A stretch of DNA of 6,347 bases from an uncultured Clostridia bacterium (GTDB lineage: Bacteria > Bacillota > Clostridia > Lachnospirales > Lachnospiraceae): NCBI GenBank assembly GCA_946623485.1, contig CAMORF010000139.1, positions 1 to 6,347 of the forward strand, written 5' to 3'. Both the position numbers and the translations under genes were made by a program. Every line of letters starts with the position of its first letter. The first letter of the stretch is position 1. The notes beneath the pieces were generated by a model. The model had not been told where the DNA came from, ran no database searches, and saw only the letters and a program-made list of their open reading frames with translations. Positions 1 through 6,325 of this stretch are shown here, one piece after another.

Positions 1-1485
1 GGAACAAAGGATCTCCCCTTCCCCCTCCGGAGAACGATGCCCCCTCCCTTCCGCCTCCGGGGAACGATGCAGCCCTCCTTCCGCCTCCGGGGAACGATGC
101 AGCCTCCCTTCCGCCTCCGGGGAACGATGCAGCCCTCTTTCCGTTCCAAAAGAATGCAGCATCATGCCGGTCAGTACAAAGAATCCATACAGCACGATGA
201 CAGACAGATACCGGTAGCCTGTTGCGTTCCGGACGCTCTCTTCGTAGGAAAATGTAGAAACATAGGAGACATACAGAGCAGCCGCATAAGCTGCCACGCA
301 AACCGGATAATATGCCGCGAACCTGCAGATCTTTTTCTGATATACCTCGTGCCCAAGATACGCAGTCAGCAGAAGCAGAACGATCAGCAGGATGACGGAA
401 TGCACCGTATAGAGCCGCATATTCGGGTGCGTTGTAAGACTCTTCTGGAACAGGTTCTGAAGTAATGTTTCCAGCGTCAGCCGTGCCTTCTCGGAGGATA
501 CCGTCAATGCTTCCGCGATCCCGGACATGCTTGCAGGCACGAAGCTGCTTCCAAGAATCGCCCACAAAATGCCAAAAGCGACGATCAGGACTGCGGATAC
601 GATGACGATGCGTTTCCACTGCCGGCGCCAGAATACGCCAGGTGATTCATTCATCCGCTCCGCGAAGATCTCGATCACAATGTAGCCCGCTGTAAGCGCT
701 GCAAGCAACAGGCCGATCCCCCATTTGATCCTTGTGATAAACAGAAGAATCGGAATCACAGGAATGAGCCGGGGGAGGATTCCGCCAAACATTCCCTGCC
801 TTCGATCTCTCTTTGCAGCTGTCATCCACCAGACACAAAGCACAGCGGCCCATGCAGCTGCCGGAAGGTCAACGTATAAACTCTTATAAGGGAATTTATA
901 GATGCTGAACATTCCCAGGTATGTCAGGAGCAGGTATCCCAGCGCACCTTTCCACCGCCTCCAGGGAATTCCTGCCAGCGGAAGCACCAAAGCCGCCGCC
1001 GTAAACAGGAAGGAGGACGCATGCATATATCCCTCGTTATAACCGCAAAGCACCTGGAAAAAGACATTGAACAGCCCTGTCTCCATCGGTACGATAGGCA
1101 TAAGGCCGCCCGGACGCGGCATGGCATTGTGCTCCAGCATGTACTTGACTTCCAGCGCCCACTGATGAAAATCATCGTAATTGTGGATGAATCCGCCCCG
1201 GAACAATACCAGTGACGCGGCAAACAGAAGGAACAGCAAAAGAATGCCCGGCGTGAAAAAATCCACCCGTTTTTTGCTCCTGAGCAGGAACAAAACCAGT
1301 CCGGCCACGGCAAGAATGGAAAATCCGATACAGCCTGCCCGGATCGAAGAAGCATAGCCCAGTACCTGCATGACCTCCGCATTCAGAATCACCGCATACA
1401 GGAAGCAAAGCTCAGGCGGAATCCTGATCAGCGTATAGATTCCCATGCTGAAGAACAGCAGCAGACAGAATCCTGCCAGCATCAT
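1..1485 (-). CDS. Polytopic membrane protein, putative GT-C-type glycosyltransferase (C-terminus outside the window)
   Basis: The frame is open without a stop from 1584 down to base 1, giving 495 visible residues from the ATG at 1485. The protein is strongly hydrophobic, with about 12 likely membrane segments (for example residues 3-20, 50-69, 78-96, 181-196, 204-222, 237-251, 255-275, 291-312, 361-378, 388-410 and 424-445). The loop after residue 96 carries HNYDDFHQW (101-109). Paired acidic residues in an early extracytoplasmic loop are typical of GT-C enzymes, which use polyprenyl-phosphate sugars; assignment to that class is my inference, and a Wzy-like polymerase is an alternative. Another probable outer loop holds YEESVRNATGYRY (414-426). 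After the last membrane segment comes a hydrophilic tail of four 10-residue repeats (451-490). The start was chosen because ATG 1485 overlaps, as ATGA, the next stop of the upstream glycosyltransferase frame; its ribosome binding site is weak (AGGGGTGGG lies 18 nt away). An in-frame GTG at 1527 is the alternative. It lies downstream of the GT2 gene and is probably in the same operon. Confidence 0.88.
   Translation of the reverse strand, partial: MMLAGFCLLLFFSMGIYTLIRIPPELCFLYAVILNAEVMQVLGYASSIRAGCIGFSILAVAGLVLFLLRSKKRVDFFTPGILLLFLLFAASLVLFRGGFIHNYDDFHQWALEVKYMLEHNAMPRPGGLMPIVPMETGLFNVFFQVLCGYNEGYMHASSFLFTAAALVLPLAGIPWRRWKGALGYLLLTYLGMFSIYKFPYKSLYVDLPAAAWAAVLCVWWMTAAKRDRRQGMFGGILPRLIPVIPILLFITRIKWGIGLLLAALTAGYIVIEIFAERMNESPGVFWRRQWKRIVIVSAVLIVAFGILWAILGSSFVPASMSGIAEALTVSSEKARLTLETLLQNLFQKSLTTHPNMRLYTVHSVILLIVLLLLTAYLGHEVYQKKICRFAAYYPVCVAAYAAALYVSYVSTFSYEESVRNATGYRYLSVIVLYGFFVLTGMMLHSFGTERGLHRSPEAEGRLHRSPEAEGGLHRSPEAEGRGHRSPEGEGEILCS
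16..135 (-). repeat. In-frame 30-bp tandem repeat, four copies, in the tail of the membrane protein
   Basis: Four exact-length 30-bp units (106-135, 76-105, 46-75, 16-45) encode GLHRSPEAEG, RLHRSPEAEG, GLHRSPEAEG and RGHRSPEGEG. Units 106-135 and 46-75 are identical in DNA, 76-105 differs at two bases, and the unit nearest the window edge is the most diverged. The run lies directly after the last predicted membrane segment of the host protein, so it forms a polar tail rich in Arg, Glu, Gly and Pro. A unit length divisible by three means that copy-number change keeps the reading frame. The repeat might continue in degenerate form beyond base 1. Confidence 0.95.
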
Positions 1486-1616
1486 GATCTCTGCTCTGAT
1501 GATCCCACCCCTTTCTTTGGAGCACACTTTGAAGTGCTTTTTGGCTCTCTCATGTAAGGAAGCCCTGGTACATCGCTTCTGTACTCAATCACGAAGCATC
1601 CCGCATCAGGCTGCCA
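1486..1616 (-). other. Gap between the two genes; the glycosyltransferase frame stays open across it
   Basis: These 131 nt separate the TGA of the glycosyltransferase (1617-1619) from the ATG of the membrane gene (1485). Read in the glycosyltransferase frame, 44 sense codons follow the TGA, beginning WQPDAGCFVIEYRSDVPG. The next stop is TGA at 1482-1484, which forms an ATGA overlap with the membrane-gene start. Third-position G+C in this stretch is about 43 percent by my count, apparently lower than in the flanking genes, so coding status is uncertain. It may be the remains of a longer C-terminus. I see no terminator facing the minus-strand transcript, in keeping with an operon. A purine-rich AAAGGGGTGGG lies at 1504-1514 but is too far from the ATG to be a good ribosome binding site. 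Confidence 0.5.
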
Positions 1617-4600
1617 TCATGTGTTCTTCTTTACCACCACATCCGGACATACGACGATTCTTGCCTGCCGGATCCGGCTTCCGGTATCGTGCCGCCTGAC
1701 CATGTAACACCACTGGTCTGTGCCGCAGACAGTCTGCTGCACGATGGCCCGGGCAAAGTATCCCGGATCCAGGCTTCCTGCAAGAAGCGGCGTGAGCTCC
1801 CGATCCCCCGCGTTCCCGGAAACCGTCTCTGTCAGTTCCGGCAGCGGGCTTCCCGGCTGGTGGTCTGTCAGACCGCAGCTGACAATCTGTCCCTCAGGAC
1901 TTATCACCTTCGCGCATACTGCACGAACCGGGGAGATCTCAGCCGCATGCGCACTTACGCCGCCCTTCGTCTGCATATCTGCCTCACCTGCTGCATCTGA
2001 CTGCACCTGCACATCTGCCTGGCCTGATGCATCTGACTGCACCTGCACATCTGCCTGGCCTGATGCATCAAACTGTATCTGCACATCTGCCTGGCCTGAT
2101 GCATCAAACTGTATCTGCACATCTGCCTGACCTGATGCATCAAACTGCATCTGCGTACGCTGAAGGTTCCCCAGCATCCGCTCCAGCCAGTCTTCTGTCT
2201 GGATCTCGCACCCGGGATCCAGCTCCACAAGGTATGTTCCTCTTGCCTTCTTCTCAAGATCCGCATCCGGGTAGATATGAATCGGATGCTTATCCGCATA
2301 CCGCTCGCGGATGTGCCGGTAAGCGGCGCTCATGCTCCCCTTCTTTGATCCGGTATCCGCTATGAGAATCTCATATTTCGGATACGTCGTTTTTTCACAG
2401 ATCGAAGCAATGCATTTCTCCAGCATCTGCCCCTGATCCTTCACGCGGATCAGGATCGAAACGCCCGCCTGCTTCCTCACCGGATAAATCACCCGGTAAT
2501 ATCCAAGATGATCCGTCTGCTCCACCTTCGCTCCGGCAACGCCGCACCTTGTAAGATGATCCTCAATCGCCTTCCTTGCAGCATCGTAAGCATACAGTTT
2601 ACTCTCCTGGCTTGCCGCCGTTGACTGCGCATGCATCCGCCAGTGATAAAGCACCCTCGGGATATGCACGATCTTCTGCGTCTTTTCCGTGCAGCGCAGG
2701 ACAAAATCAAAGTCCTGCGCCCCGTTATAGTCCGAGCGCAGCCCGCCGACACGATCCGCCAGTTCTCTCTTCACCATCAGGAAATGGCAGATATAATTAT
2801 TGGTACGTAAAAGCTCCGGATCATAATCCGGTTTAAAATGAGGATCCGTGTAGTTCACGCCTTCTTCATCCACCTTATCCTCATCCGTATAGATCAGCTC
2901 CGCATCCGGCCTCATTTCCAGAGCCCGCATCGCCTCGTAAAGCGCATTCGGCGCAAGGGTATCATCGTGGTCAAATAATGCAAGCCATCCGCCGGATGCC
3001 ATCTTCATGCATTCATTCGTATTTTCAGAGATCCCGCCGTTCTTCTCCAGCCGCCGGTAAAGGATCCGCCTGTCAGCCTGCGCGGCTTTCCGGCAGTACG
3101 CTCCCACAGACGCATGTGCCTCATCACTGCCATCCGCAAGGCAAAGCTCCCAGTTTCCATAAGTCTGGGCACGGACCGAATCGATCATTTCCCCAAGGAA
3201 CTTCTCCGGGGTATTATACAGAGGAACCAGAATGCTGAACAGACGGCGTGCTTCAAAATGCCGCTCCCGCTGGCGTTCCAGCTCCTTCTGCGTAATCCGG
3301 TTCCAGTACGCAGTCGCGCCGCCAAGCTGCCGGCACAGCAGCTCATACGTGATGGGATACAGGCTCTGGGTATTCCGCAGACGCTCCACGCACAGGATCG
3401 CCTGAACCTCTCCCCTGGAACGGATCCTGCCCCGGAAGTCGCAGACGTGGTCCACTGTATCAGCAGATGGATCTCCTGACCTGTCAGCGTCCGCACAGGC
3501 TGCCCTTCCGCCGTCCATATCAGCAGCTGTCTCAGCCGTCCTTCCTCCGACCGTGTCAGCAGTTGTCTCAGCTGCCCTTCCGCCGGCCGCGCCGGCAAGA
3601 CTTCCGCTGTGTTCTCCGGCAGATTCGTCATCATCCCACAGATGATAATAAATCAGCCCTTCCTTTTCCCGGACGACAAGGTATGAATTCCGGAGATTCA
3701 CATCCTTCCTGCCGCCTTCATAGTATCCGCTGACCCGGAGAACGCCGTCCTCATCCCGGTCATATTCCGTCAGCACCATCCCGTGCCCGAGAACCGCCAT
3801 AGAACGCGGATTCAGGTGGACACCCGTGCAATATTCCTCTTCCTTCCTGGGAATCACCACATCCGTATCCACGCACATCGCATACGCATTTCCAGCCGAC
3901 TTCAGAAGAAGGCTCACACGGTAGGACGTCCTTCCCCGGTCCAGCAAATGATCCGGGACGCGGACCAGGAACCCGACGGAGGGATCCTTAATCTCCCGCT
4001 TCACATGGATGTCCAGACGGATCTGCCGGTTCAGCTTCACCAGGATCTGACCGCCATCCTCCGCCGTCAGCAGAAGGTAACGTTCCAGGTAGACCGGCAC
4101 CGGAAGCTTCGTCTTCAGATACATGAAGCCATAGAAGAACGAGTAATTTTCCTCAAATCGAACCTCATCGAACCGGTATTTCATCCGGCTTCCCTTGTAC
4201 AGATACGCCAGTGTCCCGGATTCTCCCGCATGGATGGGGCCGTCCGAAACAATCACGACACGGTCCGCCATATTCCATTTATGCATCGTAAAATCGCAGG
4301 CTTCCTCGCCAAAATGCCTGCTGTAAAACGGATCATTTCCGTTCTTATATTCCGGATGCTTCTCCCACATATGCCGCTGCTCACTGAGCAGGCGTCCCAG
4401 CTTTTCATCCGATTTCCCGTCCAGCCCGCGGCTCACCGACTCATGATGGTACAGCACTACATCATTGCGCACCACATGGTAAAGCCCAAGGGCAGACAGG
4501 TTCAGGCACAGGTCAACGTCATTGTAAGTGACATGCAGCTCCTCATCCATTCCGCCGACCTGCCGGTAATGCTCCGCAGAGACCATCAGGCACGCGCCGG

Positions 4601-6137
4601 TCACCGCGAAGCAGTTATAATCCAGAAGATTCCTGCCATAATAATAGATATTCCTGTCGTACTGCCCCTGCAGGATGTGGGCCGGCCCGTTCCTCCGGTT
4701 GACAACCCCGTCATGCTGGATGCGCGTGGAATCCGGGTAGAGCAGCTTCGCCCCGACGGCACCGGTATGCGCCTGCATCGCCTGCCCCGTCATCCGGCTC
4801 AGCCAGTCATCCTGCGTCACCTCAATATCATCATTCAAGAGCAGAATATACTCTCCCCTCGCCAGCCCGGCCCCGATGTTGCACATCCGCGAGAAGTTAA
4901 ATTCCATTTTCTCGTAATGGTAACGGACACCGTATTTCTCCGTAAGGCGCGTAATCTTTTCCCGGTTCTCGCTGCTGCTGCCGTTATCAACCAGGATGAT
5001 CTCATAATTCGGATAATCCGTATGCCGCCGGATGGACCGTATGCACTGCGTCAGGATCTGCACATTGTCCTTGGAGGGAATGACAATGCTCACCAGCGGC
5101 GTGCCGATACAATCATAAACGACACGATACTGGTTCATCTTCTCAACAAATTCCGTCTTTGCGCTGATTCCCCTGCGCAAAAGTGCCTCCGCCTTCGCAC
5201 GCTCATTTGCAATCAAAGCATACGGCTTCGCCTCGGCTCCCGTCGCGGCGGATTCCTTCCGCTCACGCCAGTAATACAGCACCTTCGGGATATGCCCGAC
5301 CCTGGAATTGTCCGTAAGCTCCAGGAAGCGGAGCGTAAAATCATAATCCTGCGCCCCGTCAAACTCCGGACGCAGTCCGCCGGTCTTTTTCACCAGCTCC
5401 GCACGGTATACCGCCAGATGGTTGGTGTACATCATGGAGAAAAATGTATCCGGCGACCAGTCCGGCTTGAAGAATGGGTCGTGCCTCAGCGTGCCGTCCT
5501 CTGAAAGCTTATCCTCATCACTGTATATGAAATCATACTCCGGATGCTCATTGAGCACGACGGCCATCTCATACAGCGCGTTTGGCGCCAGGACGTCATC
5601 GCAGTCGGCAAACGCGATGAAATCCCCCTTCGCGGCTGCGAGTCCATCATTCGTCGCGCGGGAGATGTTTCCATTTTCTTTCCGGTAAATGACCTTGATC
5701 CGCCTGTCTTCTTCGTAGCGCCGAAGCGTCGTGCGCACCGATTCCCACGAAGAACAGTCATCCACCAGGATCAGCTCCCAGTTCGGGTAGCTCTGGTCAC
5801 GGACAGACTCTATGCAGGCAGACAGCAGGCTGTCCTCCACATTGTAAACAGGAACCACGACGGAAAACATCGGATTCCGGGTAAGGCTGGCATAACGGTA
5901 AGTTTCATTTTCCTGGATCCATCCATCGTAAATGGAATGAACCGATGACGACATCACGACGTCCTTCCGGTCTGTCAGCCCTTCCCAGGTCCGGGACTCA
6001 GCCACGGTAAAAACGTCATCCTCATCCTTCCGGTACTCACCGGTTGCAATCACATATAATGTATGCTTCAGCCCAAGCTGGAACAAGCAGTCAACTCCCC
6101 GCCGCACCAGGCTCTTCTTTTTCTGTTCATCAGACAT
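1617..6137 (-). CDS. Four-module family 2 glycosyltransferase (rhamnan/EPS-type)
   Basis: This 1506-residue protein has no signal peptide or membrane segment and is probably cytoplasmic. It would transfer sugars from nucleotide donors onto a growing surface polysaccharide. Module 1 (about 90-335) has LVDDCSS, DCDD (178-181), SDEDK (206-210), GAQDYDF and YYWRERKES. Module 2 (about 347-610) has LVDNGSS, NDDIEV (435-440), HDG (475-477), TGACLMVS, NDVD (539-542) and HHES. A beta-rich region of unknown role (about 612-835) and a repeat linker (852-887) follow. Module 3 (about 966-1215) has DHDD (1056-1059), TDEDK and GAQDFDF. Module 4 (about 1224-1506) is degenerate: DPG replaces NDD, and a 60-residue repeat interrupts it. 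Modules 3-4 resemble 1-2, indicating duplication of a two-module unit. The start is fixed by an in-frame upstream TAG and an AGGAG 11 nt before the ATG. Donor and acceptor sugars cannot be read from the sequence. It probably heads an operon with the membrane protein downstream. Confidence 0.97.
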   Translation of the reverse strand: MSDEQKKKSLVRRGVDCLFQLGLKHTLYVIATGEYRKDEDDVFTVAESRTWEGLTDRKDVVMSSSVHSIYDGWIQENETYRYASLTRNPMFSVVVPVYNVEDSLLSACIESVRDQSYPNWELILVDDCSSWESVRTTLRRYEEDRRIKVIYRKENGNISRATNDGLAAAKGDFIAFADCDDVLAPNALYEMAVVLNEHPEYDFIYSDEDKLSEDGTLRHDPFFKPDWSPDTFFSMMYTNHLAVYRAELVKKTGGLRPEFDGAQDYDFTLRFLELTDNSRVGHIPKVLYYWRERKESAATGAEAKPYALIANERAKAEALLRRGISAKTEFVEKMNQYRVVYDCIGTPLVSIVIPSKDNVQILTQCIRSIRRHTDYPNYEIILVDNGSSSENREKITRLTEKYGVRYHYEKMEFNFSRMCNIGAGLARGEYILLLNDDIEVTQDDWLSRMTGQAMQAHTGAVGAKLLYPDSTRIQHDGVVNRRNGPAHILQGQYDRNIYYYGRNLLDYNCFAVTGACLMVSAEHYRQVGGMDEELHVTYNDVDLCLNLSALGLYHVVRNDVVLYHHESVSRGLDGKSDEKLGRLLSEQRHMWEKHPEYKNGNDPFYSRHFGEEACDFTMHKWNMADRVVIVSDGPIHAGESGTLAYLYKGSRMKYRFDEVRFEENYSFFYGFMYLKTKLPVPVYLERYLLLTAEDGGQILVKLNRQIRLDIHVKREIKDPSVGFLVRVPDHLLDRGRTSYRVSLLLKSAGNAYAMCVDTDVVIPRKEEEYCTGVHLNPRSMAVLGHGMVLTEYDRDEDGVLRVSGYYEGGRKDVNLRNSYLVVREKEGLIYYHLWDDDESAGEHSGSLAGAAGGRAAETTADTVGGRTAETAADMDGGRAACADADRSGDPSADTVDHVCDFRGRIRSRGEVQAILCVERLRNTQSLYPITYELLCRQLGGATAYWNRITQKELERQRERHFEARRLFSILVPLYNTPEKFLGEMIDSVRAQTYGNWELCLADGSDEAHASVGAYCRKAAQADRRILYRRLEKNGGISENTNECMKMASGGWLALFDHDDTLAPNALYEAMRALEMRPDAELIYTDEDKVDEEGVNYTDPHFKPDYDPELLRTNNYICHFLMVKRELADRVGGLRSDYNGAQDFDFVLRCTEKTQKIVHIPRVLYHWRMHAQSTAASQESKLYAYDAARKAIEDHLTRCGVAGAKVEQTDHLGYYRVIYPVRKQAGVSILIRVKDQGQMLEKCIASICEKTTYPKYEILIADTGSKKGSMSAAYRHIRERYADKHPIHIYPDADLEKKARGTYLVELDPGCEIQTEDWLERMLGNLQRTQMQFDASGQADVQIQFDASGQADVQIQFDASGQADVQVQSDASGQADVQVQSDAAGEADMQTKGGVSAHAAEISPVRAVCAKVISPEGQIVSCGLTDHQPGSPLPELTETVSGNAGDRELTPLLAGSLDPGYFARAIVQQTVCGTDQWCYMVRRHDTGSRIRQARIVVCPDVVVKKNT
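1974..2153 (-). repeat. In-frame 36-bp tandem repeat, five copies, inside glycosyltransferase module 4
   Basis: Five contiguous 36-bp units encode 12-residue repeats at residues 1329-1388: QMQFDASGQADV, QIQFDASGQADV twice, QVQSDASGQADV and QVQSDAAGEADM. Units 2046-2081 and 2082-2117 are identical in DNA. Unit 2118-2153 differs from them at two bases, and the unit at 1974-2009 is the most diverged. The array falls right after the helix following the former catalytic motif (EDWLERM, 1315-1321) and before the strand VRAVCAKVIS (1404-1413), which aligns with VGAKLLYPDS-type sequence in module 2. It is therefore an insertion into a GT2 fold. The encoded segment is acidic, Gln/Ala-rich and probably disordered. 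Confidence 0.96.
3477..3584 (-). repeat. In-frame imperfect 36-bp tandem repeat, three copies plus remnant, in the linker before module 3
   Basis: Three 36-bp units encode GGRAAETTADTV (residues 852-863), GGRTAETAADMD (864-875) and GGRAACADADRS (876-887). A weaker remnant, GDPSADT, follows. The units are more diverged than the other two arrays in the window, which suggests an older expansion. The array is flanked by acidic low-complexity sequence (DDDESAGEHSG before it) and sits between a beta-rich region ending near LIYYHLW (828-834) and CDFRGRI (899-905). The host frame is unbroken. A flexible Ala/Gly/Asp linker is the likely structural outcome. Confidence 0.85.
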
Positions 6138-6192
6138 GGCACTGTCTACTCCTGATCTCTATCCACTTCTCAAACGAATCAAATCGGTTCAT
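6130..6192 (-). CDS. Possible 20-codon leader ORF overlapping the glycosyltransferase start
   Basis: An ATG at 6192 opens a 20-codon frame, MNRFDSFEKWIEIRSRQCHV, whose TGA (6130-6132) overlaps the start region of the glycosyltransferase (ATGTCTGA). It contains that gene's AGGAG site, so ribosomes translating it could in principle couple initiation. Its own ribosome binding site is poor (GATAAG upstream), the peptide is unrecognised, and a frame of this length is common by chance. Listed as a possibility only. Confidence 0.15.
   Translation of the reverse strand: MNRFDSFEKWIEIRSRQCHV
6149..6153 (-). promoter_or_regulatory. Ribosome binding site of the glycosyltransferase gene
   Basis: AGGAG lies 11 nt before the ATG at 6137, slightly longer than the usual spacing. 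Together with an in-frame TAG a few codons upstream and no other start codon between, it fixes the start of the glycosyltransferase. Confidence 0.75.
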
Positions 6193-6206
6193 ATACACTT
6201 ATCGAT

Positions 6207-6267
6207 ATGGTCATTCATTCTGTGGTCATTTATCCTGTGACCGTTTATCCTGTGACCATCATCTTAA
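6207..6267. repeat. Four 15-bp tandem repeats with an inverted repeat, at the putative transcription start
   Basis: Four 15-bp units in register on the plus strand are TGGTCATTCATTCTG (6208-6222), TGGTCATTTATCCTG (6223-6237), TGACCGTTTATCCTG (6238-6252) and TGACCATCATCTTAA (6253-6267). The first two begin TGGTCA and the last two TGACC, its reverse complement. This creates nested inverted repeats: ATGGTCA (6207-6213) against TGACCAT (6253-6259), and GGTCA (6224-6228) against TGACC (6238-6242). The array starts within the -10 and extends into the leader. A regulator-binding site or an RNA hairpin are both possible; no known operator is recognised. Confidence 0.7.
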
Positions 6268-6289
6268 CGTTTCATCCGATGCAAGTCAA
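6261..6289 (-). promoter_or_regulatory. Probable housekeeping-type promoter for the glycosyltransferase operon
   Basis: On the minus strand TTGACT (6284-6289) matches the -35 consensus at five of six bases, and TAAGAT (6261-6266) matches the -10 at four of six. The spacer is exactly 17 nt. A start of transcription near 6254 would give a leader of about 115 nt. The -35 lies six bases after a strong hairpin, and the -10 overlaps the first of the 15-bp tandem repeats, so the repeats are well placed to act as an operator or leader structure. Confidence 0.55.
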
Positions 6290-6295
6290 ACCATA

Positions 6296-6325
6296 GGTTC
6301 GTCTCCGCATCAGCGGAGACGAACC
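6296..6325 (-). terminator. Perfect 13-bp hairpin, possible terminator of an upstream gene
   Basis: GGTTCGTCTCCGC (6296-6308) and GCGGAGACGAACC (6313-6325) are exact reverse complements around the 4-base loop ATCA. It lies upstream of the glycosyltransferase promoter, where a terminator for a preceding minus-strand gene beyond the window edge would be expected. Its 3' flank on the minus strand is TATGGTTTGACTTG, only a weak U-tract, so termination is not certain. Alternatives are a protein-binding palindrome or a repeat element. The hairpin itself is certain; its role is inference. Confidence 0.45.

Noticed and set aside
37..465. A plus-strand frame with repeats of FRLRGTMQPP type
   Set aside because: It is the antisense reading of the 30-bp array and the membrane-protein gene. 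The minus-strand reading gives a long membrane protein with many helices, while this one has no domain and no ribosome binding site.
924..1408. Two overlapping minus-strand frames of 152 and 78 codons
   Set aside because: Both lie within the membrane-protein gene in its other two minus-strand frames. Their Cys/Arg/Trp-rich translations look like frame-shifted hydrophobic sequence.
1525..1527. GTG as an alternative start for the membrane protein
   Set aside because: It adds 14 mostly polar residues, has no well-spaced ribosome binding site, and lacks the ATGA overlap seen for the ATG at 1485. It cannot be fully excluded.
1521..1542. Hairpin AGCACACTTTGAAGTGCT followed by TTTT, resembling a terminator
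   Set aside because: The T-run follows the hairpin only on the plus strand, where there is no gene to terminate. On the transcribed minus strand an A-run precedes it, and the stem has a two-base bulge.
1974..2153. CRISPR array
   Set aside because: The 36-bp units abut directly with no spacers and are in frame within a long protein, so this is a tandem coding repeat.
3783..5504. A 573-codon plus-strand open frame
   Set aside because: It is antisense to conserved GT2 modules 1-2 and the region after them, has no convincing ribosome binding site, and encodes a His/Arg/Pro/Ile-rich sequence with no recognisable domain. It is a by-product of the codon bias on the other strand.
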